Source: Paraburkholderia sp. ZP32-5
Lineage (GTDB): Bacteria > Pseudomonadota > Gammaproteobacteria > Burkholderiales > Burkholderiaceae
Direction of reading: 5' to 3'
NCBI RefSeq assembly: GCF_021390495.1
Contig: NZ_JAJEJP010000002.1
Span: 1,426,001 to 1,490,000, forward strand
Length of the DNA: 64,000 nt
Of the stretch, positions 8,245 to 17,076 are shown one piece after another. The notes under the pieces are model-generated. The model was not told the origin of the DNA, did not search any database, and saw nothing but the letters and a program-made list of their open reading frames with translations. The translations under genes were made by a program, and so were the position numbers. How positions within the stretch are numbered: position 1 is the first letter of the stretch; every line of letters starts with the position of its first letter.

Positions 8245-8814
8245 TCAGGCAGTGCGGACCCGGCGCAGCGGGGCCGGCGCTTCGCACTGGCTCGCCGCCT
8301 CTGCATGCGCTGCATGTGCCTCATGAACCGAGCCCTCGCCGACACAGTGATAGCGCCGGCCATAGTAGATCAATGCATCACCCGCGCCGCGCGTGCGCGC
8401 TGCTTTGACCGCGCAGAAGAACACCGTGTGCGTGCCGACTTCGGTAATCGACTCGATCTCGCAATCGAGCGAGGCAAGCGCGCCGCGCAACACCGGCGCA
8501 CCGGTCTCGAGATAGTCCCATTGCGCGGCGGCGAAGCGCTCGACGAGCGCGAGCGTGCTGGTCGAGAAATGCGCGGCGAGTGCCTGCTGCTCCGCGCTCA
8601 GCACGTTCACGCACAGCTTGCCGTTCGCGCGGAATGCCGCGTTGTTGCGGCTGCTGCGATTGATGCACACGAGCAGCGTGGGCGGTTCGTCGCTGACGCC
8701 GCAGACCGCCGACGCGGTGCAGCCCGCGAGGCCGGCTTCGCCGTCGCTGGTGATGATGTTGACGGCGGCGCCAAGGCCGGCCATCGCGTCGCGGTAGGTG
8801 CTCTTGTCAAGCAT
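8245..8814 (-). CDS. Flavin reductase (HpaC/RutF-like) of a two-component monooxygenase
   Basis: 189 residues. Start 8814 (MLDKSTYRDAMAGLGAAVNIITS) has AGAGG upstream; a longer frame to 8868 lacks a site. Flavin-reductase-domain blocks are GLAGCTASAVCGVSDEPPTLLVCINRSSRNNAAFRANGKLCVNVL, the ALASLDCEIESITEVGTHTVFFCAVKA segment, and LIYYGRRYHCV at the end. It reduces FMN with NAD(P)H and passes FMNH2 to a partner oxygenase, here almost certainly the luciferase-like gene 93 bases upstream on the same strand. The C-terminal 20 residues are an Ala/Glu/His-rich tail. Confidence 0.85.
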   Translation of the reverse strand: MLDKSTYRDAMAGLGAAVNIITSDGEAGLAGCTASAVCGVSDEPPTLLVCINRSSRNNAAFRANGKLCVNVLSAEQQALAAHFSTSTLALVERFAAAQWDYLETGAPVLRGALASLDCEIESITEVGTHTVFFCAVKAARTRGAGDALIYYGRRYHCVGEGSVHEAHAAHAEAASQCEAPAPLRRVRTA

Positions 8815-8907
8815 GGGTGCCTCTGTTGTAAATCCGCGCGCCGCCGTATCAGTGTGGGCGGCGCGCAATCAAACCTTGCTTGCCGAGCAGGCGTTCATTA
8901 ACGTCGC

Positions 8908-10302
8908 TCAGCTTTGCGCGTCGCCTGCCGGCGCCGCCGCGCAAGCGGGCGACCGGAAGCGCGCCGCCGTGTGGCGGTCGGGCAGGCGTGCATGGCCGAA
9001 CAGCTTTTCGCGCAACGTGCCGTCGCGATACGCGCGCTTGTACGCGCCGCGCTCCTGCAACAACGGCACGACCAGTTCGATGAAGTCATCGAAGCACTCG
9101 GGCACGACGGTGCGCGACAGATTGAACCCATCGACGCCGGCTTCCTCAGTCCACGCAATCAACTCGTTGGCGACCTTGTCGGCCGAACCGACGAGCGGCT
9201 GCTGGCGGCTGCCGAGCACCATCTGTTCGAGCAGCTTGCGCTTGGTCCATTGCGGGCCGGCCGCGCGCGTCATCGCTTCGACGTTCGATACGATCGCCTG
9301 GCTCTTGCCGGGTTCGATCGGCTCGTCGAGATCGTAGCGCGCGAAGTCGATACCGAGCGACGCCGCCGCATGCACGAGCGCCGCCTCCGAACTCACATAG
9401 CGACGGTACTCGTCGTACTTTTCCTCGGCTTCGCGATCGGTGCGGCCCGTGATGATGGTCTGGCCGAGCAGCACCTTGATGTCGTCCGCGCGACGGCCAC
9501 CGGCTACCGCGTGCGCGCGAATATCGTCGACGATCGCCTTGACCGCGGGCTTCGCCTGGCCGTTGACGAACACGCATTCCGCGTGCGCCGCCGCGAACTG
9601 CTTGCCGCGCGCGGACGAGCCGGCCTGATACAGCACCGGCGTGCGCTGCGGCGACGGCTCGGCGAGATGCATCGCATCGACGCGATACTGCTTGCCGTGG
9701 TGATGGATCACATGGACCTTCGACGCATCCGCATAGACACCACGCTCGCGGTCGCGCAGCACCGAATCGTCTTGCCAGCTGCATTCCCACAGCTTGTAGA
9801 CCAGTTCCATATATTCGTCGGCGAGGTCGTAGCGGTCGTCGTGCGCCATCTGGCCGGTCAGACCGATCGCGCGCGACGCGCTGTCCAGATAGCCGGTCAC
9901 GATGTTCCAGCCGACCCGGCCGCGCGTCAGATGATCGAGCGTCGACATGCGCCGCGCGAACAGATACGGCTGCTCGACCGACAGATTCGACGTGACGCCG
10001 AACGACAGATGGCGGGTGACCGCGGCCATCGCCGGAATCAGCAGCGTCGGGTCGTTGACCGGCACCTGCACGGCGCCGCGGATCGCCGCGTCGGGATTGC
10101 CGCCGTAGACGTCGTAGACGCCCACCACGTCGGCGAAAAAGATGCCGTCGAACAGGCCCGCTTCGAGCTTGCGCGCATAGTCGGTCCAGTACTGCAGATC
10201 GGTGTAGCGCGTGGACTGGTCGCGCGGATGCGTCCATAGGCCTTGCTGGATGTGGCCTACGCAGTTCATGTCAAAAGCGTTGAGAACGATTTCCTTCGGC
10301 AT
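8908..10302 (-). CDS. NtaA/SnaA/DmoA-type FMNH2-dependent monooxygenase
   Basis: 464 residues from ATG 10302 (MPKEIVLNAFDMNCVGHIQQ). This is the luciferase-like (LLM) nitrilotriacetate/desulfurisation branch: the long WTHPRDQSTRYTDLQYW start, GIFFADVVGVYDVYGG, HLSFGVTSNLSVEQPYLFARRMSTLDHLTRGRVGWNIVTGYLDSA, VLYQAGSSARGKQFAAAHAECVF, and VDGFNLSRTVVPECFDDFIELVVPLLQERG. With reduced FMN it oxidises a small N- or S-compound; dimethyl sulfide or sulfone-like and aminopolycarboxylate substrates are known in the family, and I cannot choose. It is co-transcribed with the flavin reductase; a divergent XRE-cupin regulator lies 227 bases away. Confidence 0.88.
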   Translation of the reverse strand: MPKEIVLNAFDMNCVGHIQQGLWTHPRDQSTRYTDLQYWTDYARKLEAGLFDGIFFADVVGVYDVYGGNPDAAIRGAVQVPVNDPTLLIPAMAAVTRHLSFGVTSNLSVEQPYLFARRMSTLDHLTRGRVGWNIVTGYLDSASRAIGLTGQMAHDDRYDLADEYMELVYKLWECSWQDDSVLRDRERGVYADASKVHVIHHHGKQYRVDAMHLAEPSPQRTPVLYQAGSSARGKQFAAAHAECVFVNGQAKPAVKAIVDDIRAHAVAGGRRADDIKVLLGQTIITGRTDREAEEKYDEYRRYVSSEAALVHAAASLGIDFARYDLDEPIEPGKSQAIVSNVEAMTRAAGPQWTKRKLLEQMVLGSRQQPLVGSADKVANELIAWTEEAGVDGFNLSRTVVPECFDDFIELVVPLLQERGAYKRAYRDGTLREKLFGHARLPDRHTAARFRSPACAAAPAGDAQS

Positions 10303-10529
10303 GGCGGGTTCCGGCTGATGGGGGGGCAAAAAAGGCGTTCGAGCGATGCAGGCAGGCATGGGCGAGAATTCGCGAACCCTGCTGCAGCCGATTTTGTTCA
10401 ATATAGTGGACGAAGAATTACTATGCAAGACATTCCCGGCCGCTGGTGTGGGGCGGTGCCCGGATGCCGGCCACGGCGGCGCGTCGATATAATTTCGCGA
10501 ATCTCCACTTCCACCCATACGAATCCGCC

Positions 10530-11099
10530 ATGTCCGAATCCACCGCCATCGATCTGACCCAGGCGATTTCCGCGCGCGTGAAGACCGAACGCGAGGCGCG
10601 CAACTGGTCGCTGAGCGAGCTGGCGGAACGCTCCGGCGTATCGAAGGCGATGATCAGCAAGATCGAGCGCGGCGAGGCCAGCCCCACGGCCACCGTGCTC
10701 GGACGGCTATCGGGCGCATTCGGTCTGACGCTATCGACCTTGCTCGCGCTGGCCGAGCAGACCGGCGAGCGGCTGGTGCGCCGCGCCGATCAGGCGCTCT
10801 GGCAGGACCCCGAAACCGGCTATACGCGGCGGCGCGTGTCCCCGCCGACCGGCGGCGTGCTGGAATTGCTCGAGATCGAACTGCCGGCGGGCGTCAGGGT
10901 GCCTTATCCATCGGATGCGTTCGTGTTTCAGCATCAGCAGATCTGGGTCACGCAAGGGGTGCTGACGTTCCGCGAGGGGACGCAGACTTACCGGCTCGAA
11001 GCGGGGGATTGTCTGCAGCTTGGCGCGCCGGTCGAGTGTGAGTTCTTTAACGCCGGCGATGACGTGTGCCGCTATGTGGTGGGGCTGGTGCGGCGCTGA
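10530..11099 (+). CDS. XRE-family regulator with C-terminal cupin
   Basis: 189 residues from ATG 10530 (MSESTAIDLTQAIS). The N-terminal helix-turn-helix is VKTEREARNWSLSELAERSGVSKAMISKIERGEASPTATVLGRLSGAFGLTLSTLL. The C-terminal RmlC-like cupin contains FQHQQIWVTQGVLTFREG and YRLEAGDCLQLGAPVECEFFN. Such regulators bind a small effector in the cupin and usually control an adjacent divergent operon, here the monooxygenase/flavin-reductase pair. A strong hairpin follows the stop. Confidence 0.88.
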   Translation: MSESTAIDLTQAISARVKTEREARNWSLSELAERSGVSKAMISKIERGEASPTATVLGRLSGAFGLTLSTLLALAEQTGERLVRRADQALWQDPETGYTRRRVSPPTGGVLELLEIELPAGVRVPYPSDAFVFQHQQIWVTQGVLTFREGTQTYRLEAGDCLQLGAPVECEFFNAGDDVCRYVVGLVRR

Positions 11100-11121
11100 G
11101 CGTTGCCGATAGAAGACAACG

Positions 11122-11156
11122 GGGGCGCCGCGTGCTGGTTGCGCGCGGCGCCCCTT
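11122..11156 (+). terminator. Probable transcription terminator after XRE-cupin gene
   Basis: A perfect 11-bp inverted repeat (GGGGCGCCGCG at 11122-11132 and its complement at 11144-11154) with an 11-base loop lies 23 bases after the stop. Only TT follows, so release may be weak or partly factor-dependent. Confidence 0.55.
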
Positions 11157-11242
11157 AGGTCAGTCGAATGGATTTCGCACCGGCAGTTACGCGAAGCGAA
11201 TGAACTGAGCAAAGTGCGAACCATGCCGCCGTCGACTGGTGG

Positions 11243-11620
11243 TCAACTCCCGCCGCCGCCACCGCCCCGCACGCCGAGCGTGATTTTGTTGCTCACCGAG
11301 GTGACACCCGGTACGCCTTTCGCGACATCCGCGGCCTGCTGGATCATGCTGCCCTGAGGCACCGTACCGGTCAGCGTCACCGCGCCGCTGCGCGCCCGCA
11401 CGAATACGTTCGACACGTTGAAGCCCTGCGCTCTGCCGAGCGCGCGCCGCACATCGCGGCCGAGCTTGCGATCCGCCTGATGCATGGACTTGCTGTTCGC
11501 GGCGGGGGCCGCTGCCGTGTCGGCGGGCGCCATCGCATCGCTCGCCTGCGCATAGGCGCTGGATGCGGTTGCCACGCAGACGGCAATACCGAGCGCCTTC
11601 AAGAGATTGACTGTTTTCAC
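11243..11620 (-). CDS. BON-domain periplasmic protein (OsmY-like)
   Basis: About 125 residues if GTG 11620 is the start (VKTVNLLKALGIAVCVATASSAYA is then a clean Sec signal); an ATG at 11665 would place 15 polar residues before the signal, which is less likely. GAGG and GGTG lie just upstream of the GTG. A linker (APADTAAAPAANSKS) is followed by one BON domain: LGRDVRRALGRAQGFNVSNVFVRARSGAVTLTGTVPQGSMIQQAADVAKGVPGVTSVSNKITL. BON proteins bind membranes or lipids and respond to osmotic or envelope stress. The last residues are a Gly run. Single gene. Confidence 0.8.
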   Translation of the reverse strand: MKTVNLLKALGIAVCVATASSAYAQASDAMAPADTAAAPAANSKSMHQADRKLGRDVRRALGRAQGFNVSNVFVRARSGAVTLTGTVPQGSMIQQAADVAKGVPGVTSVSNKITLGVRGGGGGGS

Positions 11621-11798
11621 GTTTTCACCATCCTCGATAAGTTGATTGATGTCGCTTCGTTGCATGTCAAAAATGGTGCGCTTTGTCGAGCAGGTCCGGA
11701 CTCATTGAGAAACGCCTGTCTTATAGAAGAGTGGCTGCAGTGGCGCTTCCGGCGCGCTTAAACAATAGTTCAGTCGCCGCAGCTATGCTGAAAAAAGT

Positions 11799-11829
11799 GA
11801 TGCGAAGAGACATCGTATAATTTCGCATC
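11799..11829 (+). promoter_or_regulatory. Inverted repeat around a TATAAT -10 box upstream of the IclR gene
   Basis: GATGCGAA (11799-11806) and TTCGCATC (11822-11829) form a perfect 8-bp inverted repeat with a 15-base spacer. A consensus TATAAT occupies 11816-11821, inside the repeat. This placement is typical of an autoregulatory operator. The matching -35 hexamer is poor. The site lies 80-110 bases upstream of the proposed start. Confidence 0.5.
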
Positions 11830-11911
11830 CCGGATCGCCCCCGATCCATTTCACGCTGGTTTGTTCGCCTGTTCGTCAGATATCCAGCCGTTCGCGGGAG
11901 CCTGTTTCGTC

Positions 11912-12805
11912 TTGAGCAAAATCAATTACAACCCGGCTGACGATTCCGCCGACGACCTCGGCGCAGGCGATCCGGCCTCTCTATCCAGTTCCGCCGCGAA
12001 AGCCCCTGTATCGCTCGCGATGCGCACCGCGCATGAATTGCACAAGGACGACCGCCACTTCGTCACGGCGCTCGCGCGGGGACTCGAAGTACTCGCGTGT
12101 TTCCGTTCCGGCGATAAATCGCTGAGCAATCAGGAGCTGGCTGCGCGTTGCCGGCTGCCCAAATCGACGGTGTCGCGTCTGACGCATACGCTGACCTTGC
12201 TCGGCTATCTGATCCATCTGAAGGAGAGCGGCAAGTATCGGCTCGGCACCGCGTCGCTCGCACTCGGCAGCGCGATGCTCGCGCGTCTGGACGTGCGCAA
12301 GATCGCGCGGCCCGTGATGCAGGAACTCGCCGACGTATCCGGCGCGACCGTTTCGCTCGGCACACGCGACCGGCTGTCGATGATCTACGTCGAAAACTGC
12401 CGTGGTTCGGTCGCACTGACGCTGACGCTCGAAGTCGGCTCGCGCATTCCGGTCGCGACCTCCGCGATCGGCCGCGCATGGTTGGCGGCGATTCCCGAGC
12501 ACGACCGCCTCAGCTTCATGGAGCAGGTGCGCGAACTCGATCACGTCGCATGGCCGAAAACACGCCGTGGTATCGAGAAAGCGCTCGACGATTACCACAC
12601 GCTCGGTGTGACCACATCGTTCGGCGACTGGCAGAAGGATGTGAATGGCATCGCGCGCGCGTTTCAGCCGGGCGGCGAATTGCCGATCATGGCGATCAAC
12701 GTGGGCGGGCCGTCGTTCAAGCTATCGAAAGAGTTTCTGCTCGAAGAGGTACGGCCGCGTCTGATCGATGTGGTCATGCAACTGGAAATCGCGCTGTCGC
12801 ATTGA
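11912..12805 (+). CDS. IclR-family transcriptional regulator
   Basis: About 297 residues from TTG 11912 with GGGAG upstream; an ATG at 11861 is the alternative and would add 17 residues. After a variable N-terminus, the winged helix is FVTALARGLEVLACFRSGDKSLSNQELAARCRLPKSTVSRLTHTLTLLGYL. The effector domain includes KYRLGTASLALGSAMLARLDVRKIARPVMQEL, ATVSLGTRDRLSMIYVENCRGS, VATSAIGRAWLAAIPE and GIARAFQ. IclR proteins often control aromatic or acyl-CoA catabolism. It converges on the acyl-CoA dehydrogenase gene, 46 bases away, and is a candidate regulator for the block to 24 kb. Confidence 0.87.
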   Translation: MSKINYNPADDSADDLGAGDPASLSSSAAKAPVSLAMRTAHELHKDDRHFVTALARGLEVLACFRSGDKSLSNQELAARCRLPKSTVSRLTHTLTLLGYLIHLKESGKYRLGTASLALGSAMLARLDVRKIARPVMQELADVSGATVSLGTRDRLSMIYVENCRGSVALTLTLEVGSRIPVATSAIGRAWLAAIPEHDRLSFMEQVRELDHVAWPKTRRGIEKALDDYHTLGVTTSFGDWQKDVNGIARAFQPGGELPIMAINVGGPSFKLSKEFLLEEVRPRLIDVVMQLEIALSH

Positions 12806-12851
12806 ACGGCGGCGCGACTTATTGTTCGTACGCGTTTGTCGCTGTGTTGGA

Positions 12852-14657
12852 TTAGAACCACGTCGGCGACATGCTGAGCGTCGTATCGTCGAGCGTGCGC
12901 AACGGCGCCAGCATCGACGCGACGCGCGGCAATTCACAGCGGAAGAACCACTGGCACGCGTGCAGCTTGCCGCGATAGAAATCCTGATCCGCTTCGCTGC
13001 TTGCACGAGGCAGCGCGGCCTGCGCGACGATCGCCTGGCGCAGCCATGTCCACGCAACCACGAGATGGCCGAATGCTTCCAGAAACGCGTTCGCATTGGC
13101 GAGCGCGAGTTCGGTATCGCCTGTCAGCACGGGCAATAATGCGTCGAGCGTGCCGCTGACATCGCACCATGCGATGTCGAGTGCGTTGGCATGAGCCTGT
13201 AGCGGCGCGTACTCGCGCGCGCTATCGATGGTTCGTTGCAGCTCGCGAGCAAACAGCTTCAACGCGGCACCCTGTTTCATCGTGACCTTGCGGCCGAGCA
13301 GATCGATCGCCTGAATGCCGTGCGTGCCTTCGTGAATCATGTTCAGGCGATTGTCGCGATAGAACTGCTCGACCGGATATTCGCGCGTATAGCCGTAGCC
13401 GCCGTGAATCTGGATCGCGAGGCTGTTCGCTTCGAGACACCATTGCGACGGCCACGACTTGACGATTGGCGTCAGCAGATCGAGCAACAGCGCCGCTTCC
13501 GCGCGCGCGGTGTCGTTCTCGCCGGTGTTCTGTTCGTCGACGAGGCGCGCCGCGTACAGGCACAGTGCGTAAGCACCTTCTACATAGGCCTTTTGCGCGA
13601 GCAGCATGCGGCGCACGTCCGCGTGTTCGATCAGCGGCAATTGAGGATCGAGCGGATTCTTGTTGCTGGGGTGACGTCCTTGCGGCCGTTCACGCGCGTA
13701 GTCGAGCGAGGCCAGATAGCCGCGATAGCCAAGCATCACCGCGCCGAGTCCAACGCCGATGCGCGCCTCGTTCATCATATGGAACATAGTGGCGAGCCCG
13801 TGATGCGGCTCGCCGACCAGTTCGCCGATGCATTCGCCGTGCTCGCCGAACGACAGCATCGTCGACGTCGTGCCGCGCCAGCCCATCTTGTGAATCAGAC
13901 CCGCGAGCGCGACATCGTTGCGCGCGCCTCGACTGCCGTCGTCGTTGACGTGGAATTTCGGCACCGTGAACAGCGAAATGCCTTTGACGCCGGGCGGCGC
14001 GCCTGGAATGCGCGCGAGCACCAGGTGCACGATGTTCTCGCTCAATTCATGGTCGCCGCCTGAAATAAAGATCTTGTTGCCGCGCAGCGAGTAGGTGCCG
14101 TCCGCATTCGGCGTCGCGGTGGTGGCGAGATCGGACAGGCTCGAACCCGCCTGCGGTTCGGTCAGCGCCATCGTGCCGAATGCGCGGCCTTCGAGCAGTG
14201 CGCGCAGATATTTGCGCTTCTGCGCATCGGAGCCGAAGCGCTCGATGACGTTTGCATTCGCGCTGGTCAGCATCGCGTACGACGAGGTCGCGATGTTCGC
14301 GCTCTTGAACAACGACAGACACGCGAACGAAATCACCGCCGGCAATTGCATGCCGCCCCATTCGTAATCTTTGCCCGCGGCGAGAAAGCCGGTCGCGCGC
14401 AATGCGTCGAGCGCGTCTTTCACTTCGTGCGGGATCGTCACGCGCTGGCCGTCGAATTGCGGCTCGTGCTCATCGGAGAGCCGGTTGTGCGGCGCGAATT
14501 TCTCGACGGCGACCGCATGCGCTGTATCGAGCGCCGCGTTGAAGGTCTCGCGGCTGTGATCCGCGTAGCGCGCGCGATGGGTCAGCGTCTCGGCTTCGAG
14601 TACCTCGAATAGCTGGAATTCCAGATCCCGCGTATTGATGATCAGTGCATCCTGCAT
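12852..14657 (-). CDS. Acyl-CoA dehydrogenase, long DmdC-like form
   Basis: 601 residues, the longer form with an extra N-terminal region and a C-terminal helical domain. Core features are GTMALTEPQAGSSLSDLATTATPNADGTYSLRGNKIFISGGDHE (substrate/FAD loop), VLARIPGAPPGVKGISLFTVPKF, GWRGTTSTMLSFGE, NEARIGVGLGAVMLGYRGYLASLDYARERPQGR, and IHGGYGYTREYPVEQFYRDNRLNMIHEGTHGIQAIDLLGRK; the segment with Glu before GTHGIQ is where DmdC/AidB-like members carry the catalytic base. The enzyme forms enoyl-CoA from an acyl-CoA with FAD, passing electrons to ETF. Its promoter region is shared with the divergent SDR operon. Confidence 0.9.
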   Translation of the reverse strand: MQDALIINTRDLEFQLFEVLEAETLTHRARYADHSRETFNAALDTAHAVAVEKFAPHNRLSDEHEPQFDGQRVTIPHEVKDALDALRATGFLAAGKDYEWGGMQLPAVISFACLSLFKSANIATSSYAMLTSANANVIERFGSDAQKRKYLRALLEGRAFGTMALTEPQAGSSLSDLATTATPNADGTYSLRGNKIFISGGDHELSENIVHLVLARIPGAPPGVKGISLFTVPKFHVNDDGSRGARNDVALAGLIHKMGWRGTTSTMLSFGEHGECIGELVGEPHHGLATMFHMMNEARIGVGLGAVMLGYRGYLASLDYARERPQGRHPSNKNPLDPQLPLIEHADVRRMLLAQKAYVEGAYALCLYAARLVDEQNTGENDTARAEAALLLDLLTPIVKSWPSQWCLEANSLAIQIHGGYGYTREYPVEQFYRDNRLNMIHEGTHGIQAIDLLGRKVTMKQGAALKLFARELQRTIDSAREYAPLQAHANALDIAWCDVSGTLDALLPVLTGDTELALANANAFLEAFGHLVVAWTWLRQAIVAQAALPRASSEADQDFYRGKLHACQWFFRCELPRVASMLAPLRTLDDTTLSMSPTWF

Positions 14658-14832
14658 CGATGAGAGCCCTTCTCAGGTTAAGCCACTGTGCGGAACAACA
14701 TCGACAAACGCCGGCTTCGACGCTCGACTATGCATGCCGCTTCGACGGCCAGAATCGATTGAAGATTGCGGTATGCGGGTAAGTCCCGAGGAACCGCCGA
14801 TCGTTGATGCACGCCAGTTTATAACTTAAAAA

Positions 14833-14870
14833 GAATGATCGTGCTTTTATTTACATGCCGAATTTCGGCA
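14833..14870 (+). promoter_or_regulatory. Operator candidates in the dehydrogenase/SDR divergon
   Basis: Two motifs lie in this 277-base intergenic region. GAATGATCGTGC (14833-14844) matches the core found in the liv and porin promoters on their coding strand. TGCCGAA-T-TTCGGCA (14856-14870) is a perfect 15-bp palindrome whose outer two positions (53/73 and 54/72) also pair. They sit 65-102 bases before the SDR start and about 175-215 bases before the acyl-CoA dehydrogenase start, so either could control both directions. Confidence 0.5.
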
Positions 14871-14934
14871 CGTATGATGGTCGGAAAAATCCGGAATCAA
14901 AATCCGCATAGCAGAACAATTGGAGGAGCGACGC

Positions 14935-15708
14935 ATGTCAGTGAAGGACCTGTTTCAACTCGACGGCAAGGTTGCCTTGATCACCGGCGGCTCGCGCGGG
15001 CTCGGTCTGCAAATGGCCGAAGCGCTGGGCGAGATGGGTTGCCGTGTCGCGATCACCGCTCGCAAGGCCGATGAACTTGCCGAGGCGAAAGCCCATCTGC
15101 AAGGCCGCGGTATCGATGTGCGCACCGTCGTCAACGATCTGCAGCAGTTCGACGGCATTCCGGGCCTCGTCGATGACGTGATCAGCGCGCATGGCCGCAT
15201 CGATATTCTCGTCAACAACGCGGGCGCGACGTGGGGCGCACCGGCCGAGGACTATCCCGACGAAGCGTGGAACAAGGTGATGAACTTGAACGTCAATGCG
15301 CCGTTCTTTCTGGCGCGTGAAGTCGGCAAACGCAGCATGATTCCCCGGCGCGCGGGCAAGATCATCAATGTCGCATCGGTGGCCGGGCTGAAGGGCTCGC
15401 CACCGGGCATGAATACGATTGCGTACAACACGTCGAAGGCTGCGGCGATCAATTTCACGCGCGCGCTCGCGGCCGAATGGGGCAAGTACAACATCAACGT
15501 CAACGCGATCTGTCCGGGCTTCTTCCCATCGAAGATGTCGGCGGGATTGCTCGACCGGCTCGAAGATTCGATCGTTGCACGCACACCGTTGCGGCGCCTG
15601 GGCGGCGACGAGGATCTGATGGGACCGGTCGTGTTTCTCGCGAGCGAAGCATCGCGGCACGTCACCGGCCAGTATCTGGCGGTGGACGGCGGGTCGATCA
15701 TCGTCTGA
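14935..15708 (+). CDS. SDR-family 3-hydroxyacyl/3-oxoacyl reductase-type dehydrogenase
   Basis: 257 residues from ATG 14935, with GGAGGAG 6 bases upstream. Classical SDR motifs are present: TGGSRGLG (cofactor loop, about residue 17), NNAGATW, NVASVAG (catalytic Ser region), YNTSK (catalytic Tyr and Lys) and [13 protein letters not shown]. The C-terminus [16 protein letters not shown] is typical of FabG-like enzymes. It heads a three-gene operon with an acyl-CoA dehydrogenase and a CoA ligase, so an acyl-CoA beta-oxidation-like step is the likely role. NADPH or NADH cannot be settled here. Confidence 0.9.
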   Translation: MSVKDLFQLDGKVALITGGSRGLGLQMAEALGEMGCRVAITARKADELAEAKAHLQGRGIDVRTVVNDLQQFDGIPGLVDDVISAHGRIDILVNNAGATWGAPAEDYPDEAWNKVMNLNVNAPFFLAREVGKRSMIPRRAGKIINVASVAGLKGSPPGMNTIAYNTSKAAAINFTRALAAEWGKYNINVNAICPGFFPSKMSAGLLDRLEDSIVARTPLRRLGGDEDLMGPVVFLASEASRHVTGQYLAVDGGSIIV

Positions 15709-15787
15709 AGTCAATGCAGCGTTTCAACGCACTGTTTCGCGGATGCCGCGAGCGGTGCGTGCGCACGAAACCCTATGGAGGCGTTGC

Positions 15788-17011
15788 ATGGATTTCCAGT
15801 ACTCGCACAAGGTCAGGGATTTGCAGCAGCGTCTGACCGCGTTCATGGACGAATACGTCTATCCCGCCGAGGCGGTGTTCGAAGCGCAGATGGATGCGGC
15901 GCGCGATGCGGGCAATCGCTGGCAGCCGGCGCCGGTCATCGAGGACTTGAAGCACAAGGCGAAAGCGGCCGGCTTGTGGAATCTGTTCCTGCCCGAATCG
16001 AAATATGGTGCAGGGCTCACGAATCTCGAATACGCGCCGCTGTGCGAAATCATGGGGCGCTCGCATATCGGCGCGGAGCCGTTCAATTGCTCGGCGCCCG
16101 ACACCGGCAATATGGAAACGCTGGTGCGCTATGCGACGCCCGAGCAGCAACAGCAATGGCTGCTGCCGCTGCTCGACGGCACGATCCGTTCCGCGTTCGC
16201 GATGACGGAGCCGGACGTGGCGTCTTCGGATGCGACCAATATCGAGGCGAGCATCGAGCGCGACGGCGATCACTACGTGCTGAACGGCCGCAAATGGTGG
16301 ACGTCGGGCGCGAACGATCCGCGCTGCAAGATCCTGATCTTCATGGGCAAGTCGAATCCCGATCACACGAACCGGCATCAGCAGCAGTCGATGATTCTCG
16401 TGCCGCGGGACACGCCCGGCGTCAACGTGCTGCGTCATCTGCCGGTGTTCGGTTACGACGACGCGCCACACGGTCACGCCGAAATCCTGTTCGATAACGT
16501 GCGCGTGCCGGCGAGCAATATGCTGCTCGGCGAAGGGCGCGGTTTCGAAATCGCGCAGGGCCGTCTCGGGCCGGGCCGCATTCATCACTGCATGCGGCTG
16601 ATTGGGCGCGCCGAACGCGCGCTCGAAGCAATGTGCCGACGCTCGCTCGATCGCGTTGCGTTCGGCAAGCCGATCGCGGAGCAGGGCGTCACGCGCGAAC
16701 GGATCGCCAATGCACGCATCATGATCGATCAGACGCGTTTTCTCGTGCTCAATGCCGCGCACAAGATGGACACGGTCGGCAACAAGGACGCGCGTCAGGA
16801 GATTGCGATGATCAAAGTCGCCGCGCCGAGCATGGCCTGCCAGGTGATCGACTGGGCGATGCAGGCGCATGGCGGCGGCGCGGTCAGCGACGACTTCGGC
16901 CTCGCGCGCGCGTACGCCAGTTCGCGCACGCTGCGATTCGCCGATGGCCCCGACGAAGTGCATCGCAATGCAATCGCGAGTATGGAGCTTGGGCGCTATC
17001 TCGCGTGCTGA
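15788..17011 (+). CDS. Acyl-CoA dehydrogenase (short-form)
   Basis: 407 residues from ATG 15788 with GGAG upstream. Core blocks are [127 protein letters not shown] and [43 protein letters not shown]. The [11 protein letters not shown] end matches the ACAD11-like branch acting on branched or longer acyl-CoAs; the Asp of DGPDEVH replaces the classical Glu-Gly pair. FAD-dependent and cytoplasmic. It lies between the SDR and the CoA ligase. Confidence 0.9.
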   Translation: MDFQYSHKVRDLQQRLTAFMDEYVYPAEAVFEAQMDAARDAGNRWQPAPVIEDLKHKAKAAGLWNLFLPESKYGAGLTNLEYAPLCEIMGRSHIGAEPFNCSAPDTGNMETLVRYATPEQQQQWLLPLLDGTIRSAFAMTEPDVASSDATNIEASIERDGDHYVLNGRKWWTSGANDPRCKILIFMGKSNPDHTNRHQQQSMILVPRDTPGVNVLRHLPVFGYDDAPHGHAEILFDNVRVPASNMLLGEGRGFEIAQGRLGPGRIHHCMRLIGRAERALEAMCRRSLDRVAFGKPIAEQGVTRERIANARIMIDQTRFLVLNAAHKMDTVGNKDARQEIAMIKVAAPSMACQVIDWAMQAHGGGAVSDDFGLARAYASSRTLRFADGPDEVHRNAIASMELGRYLAC

Positions 17012-17076
17012 GCGCGGACTTGCCTCCAAACTCGTCGCTTCGAAACCCGTCGCCTCTAAAAAATCCGGAGACGCCT

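Noticed and set aside
15773..17029. 418-codon antisense frame over the acyl-CoA dehydrogenase
   Set aside because: Mirror of a certain gene; Arg/His-rich composition typical of GC-rich shadows.
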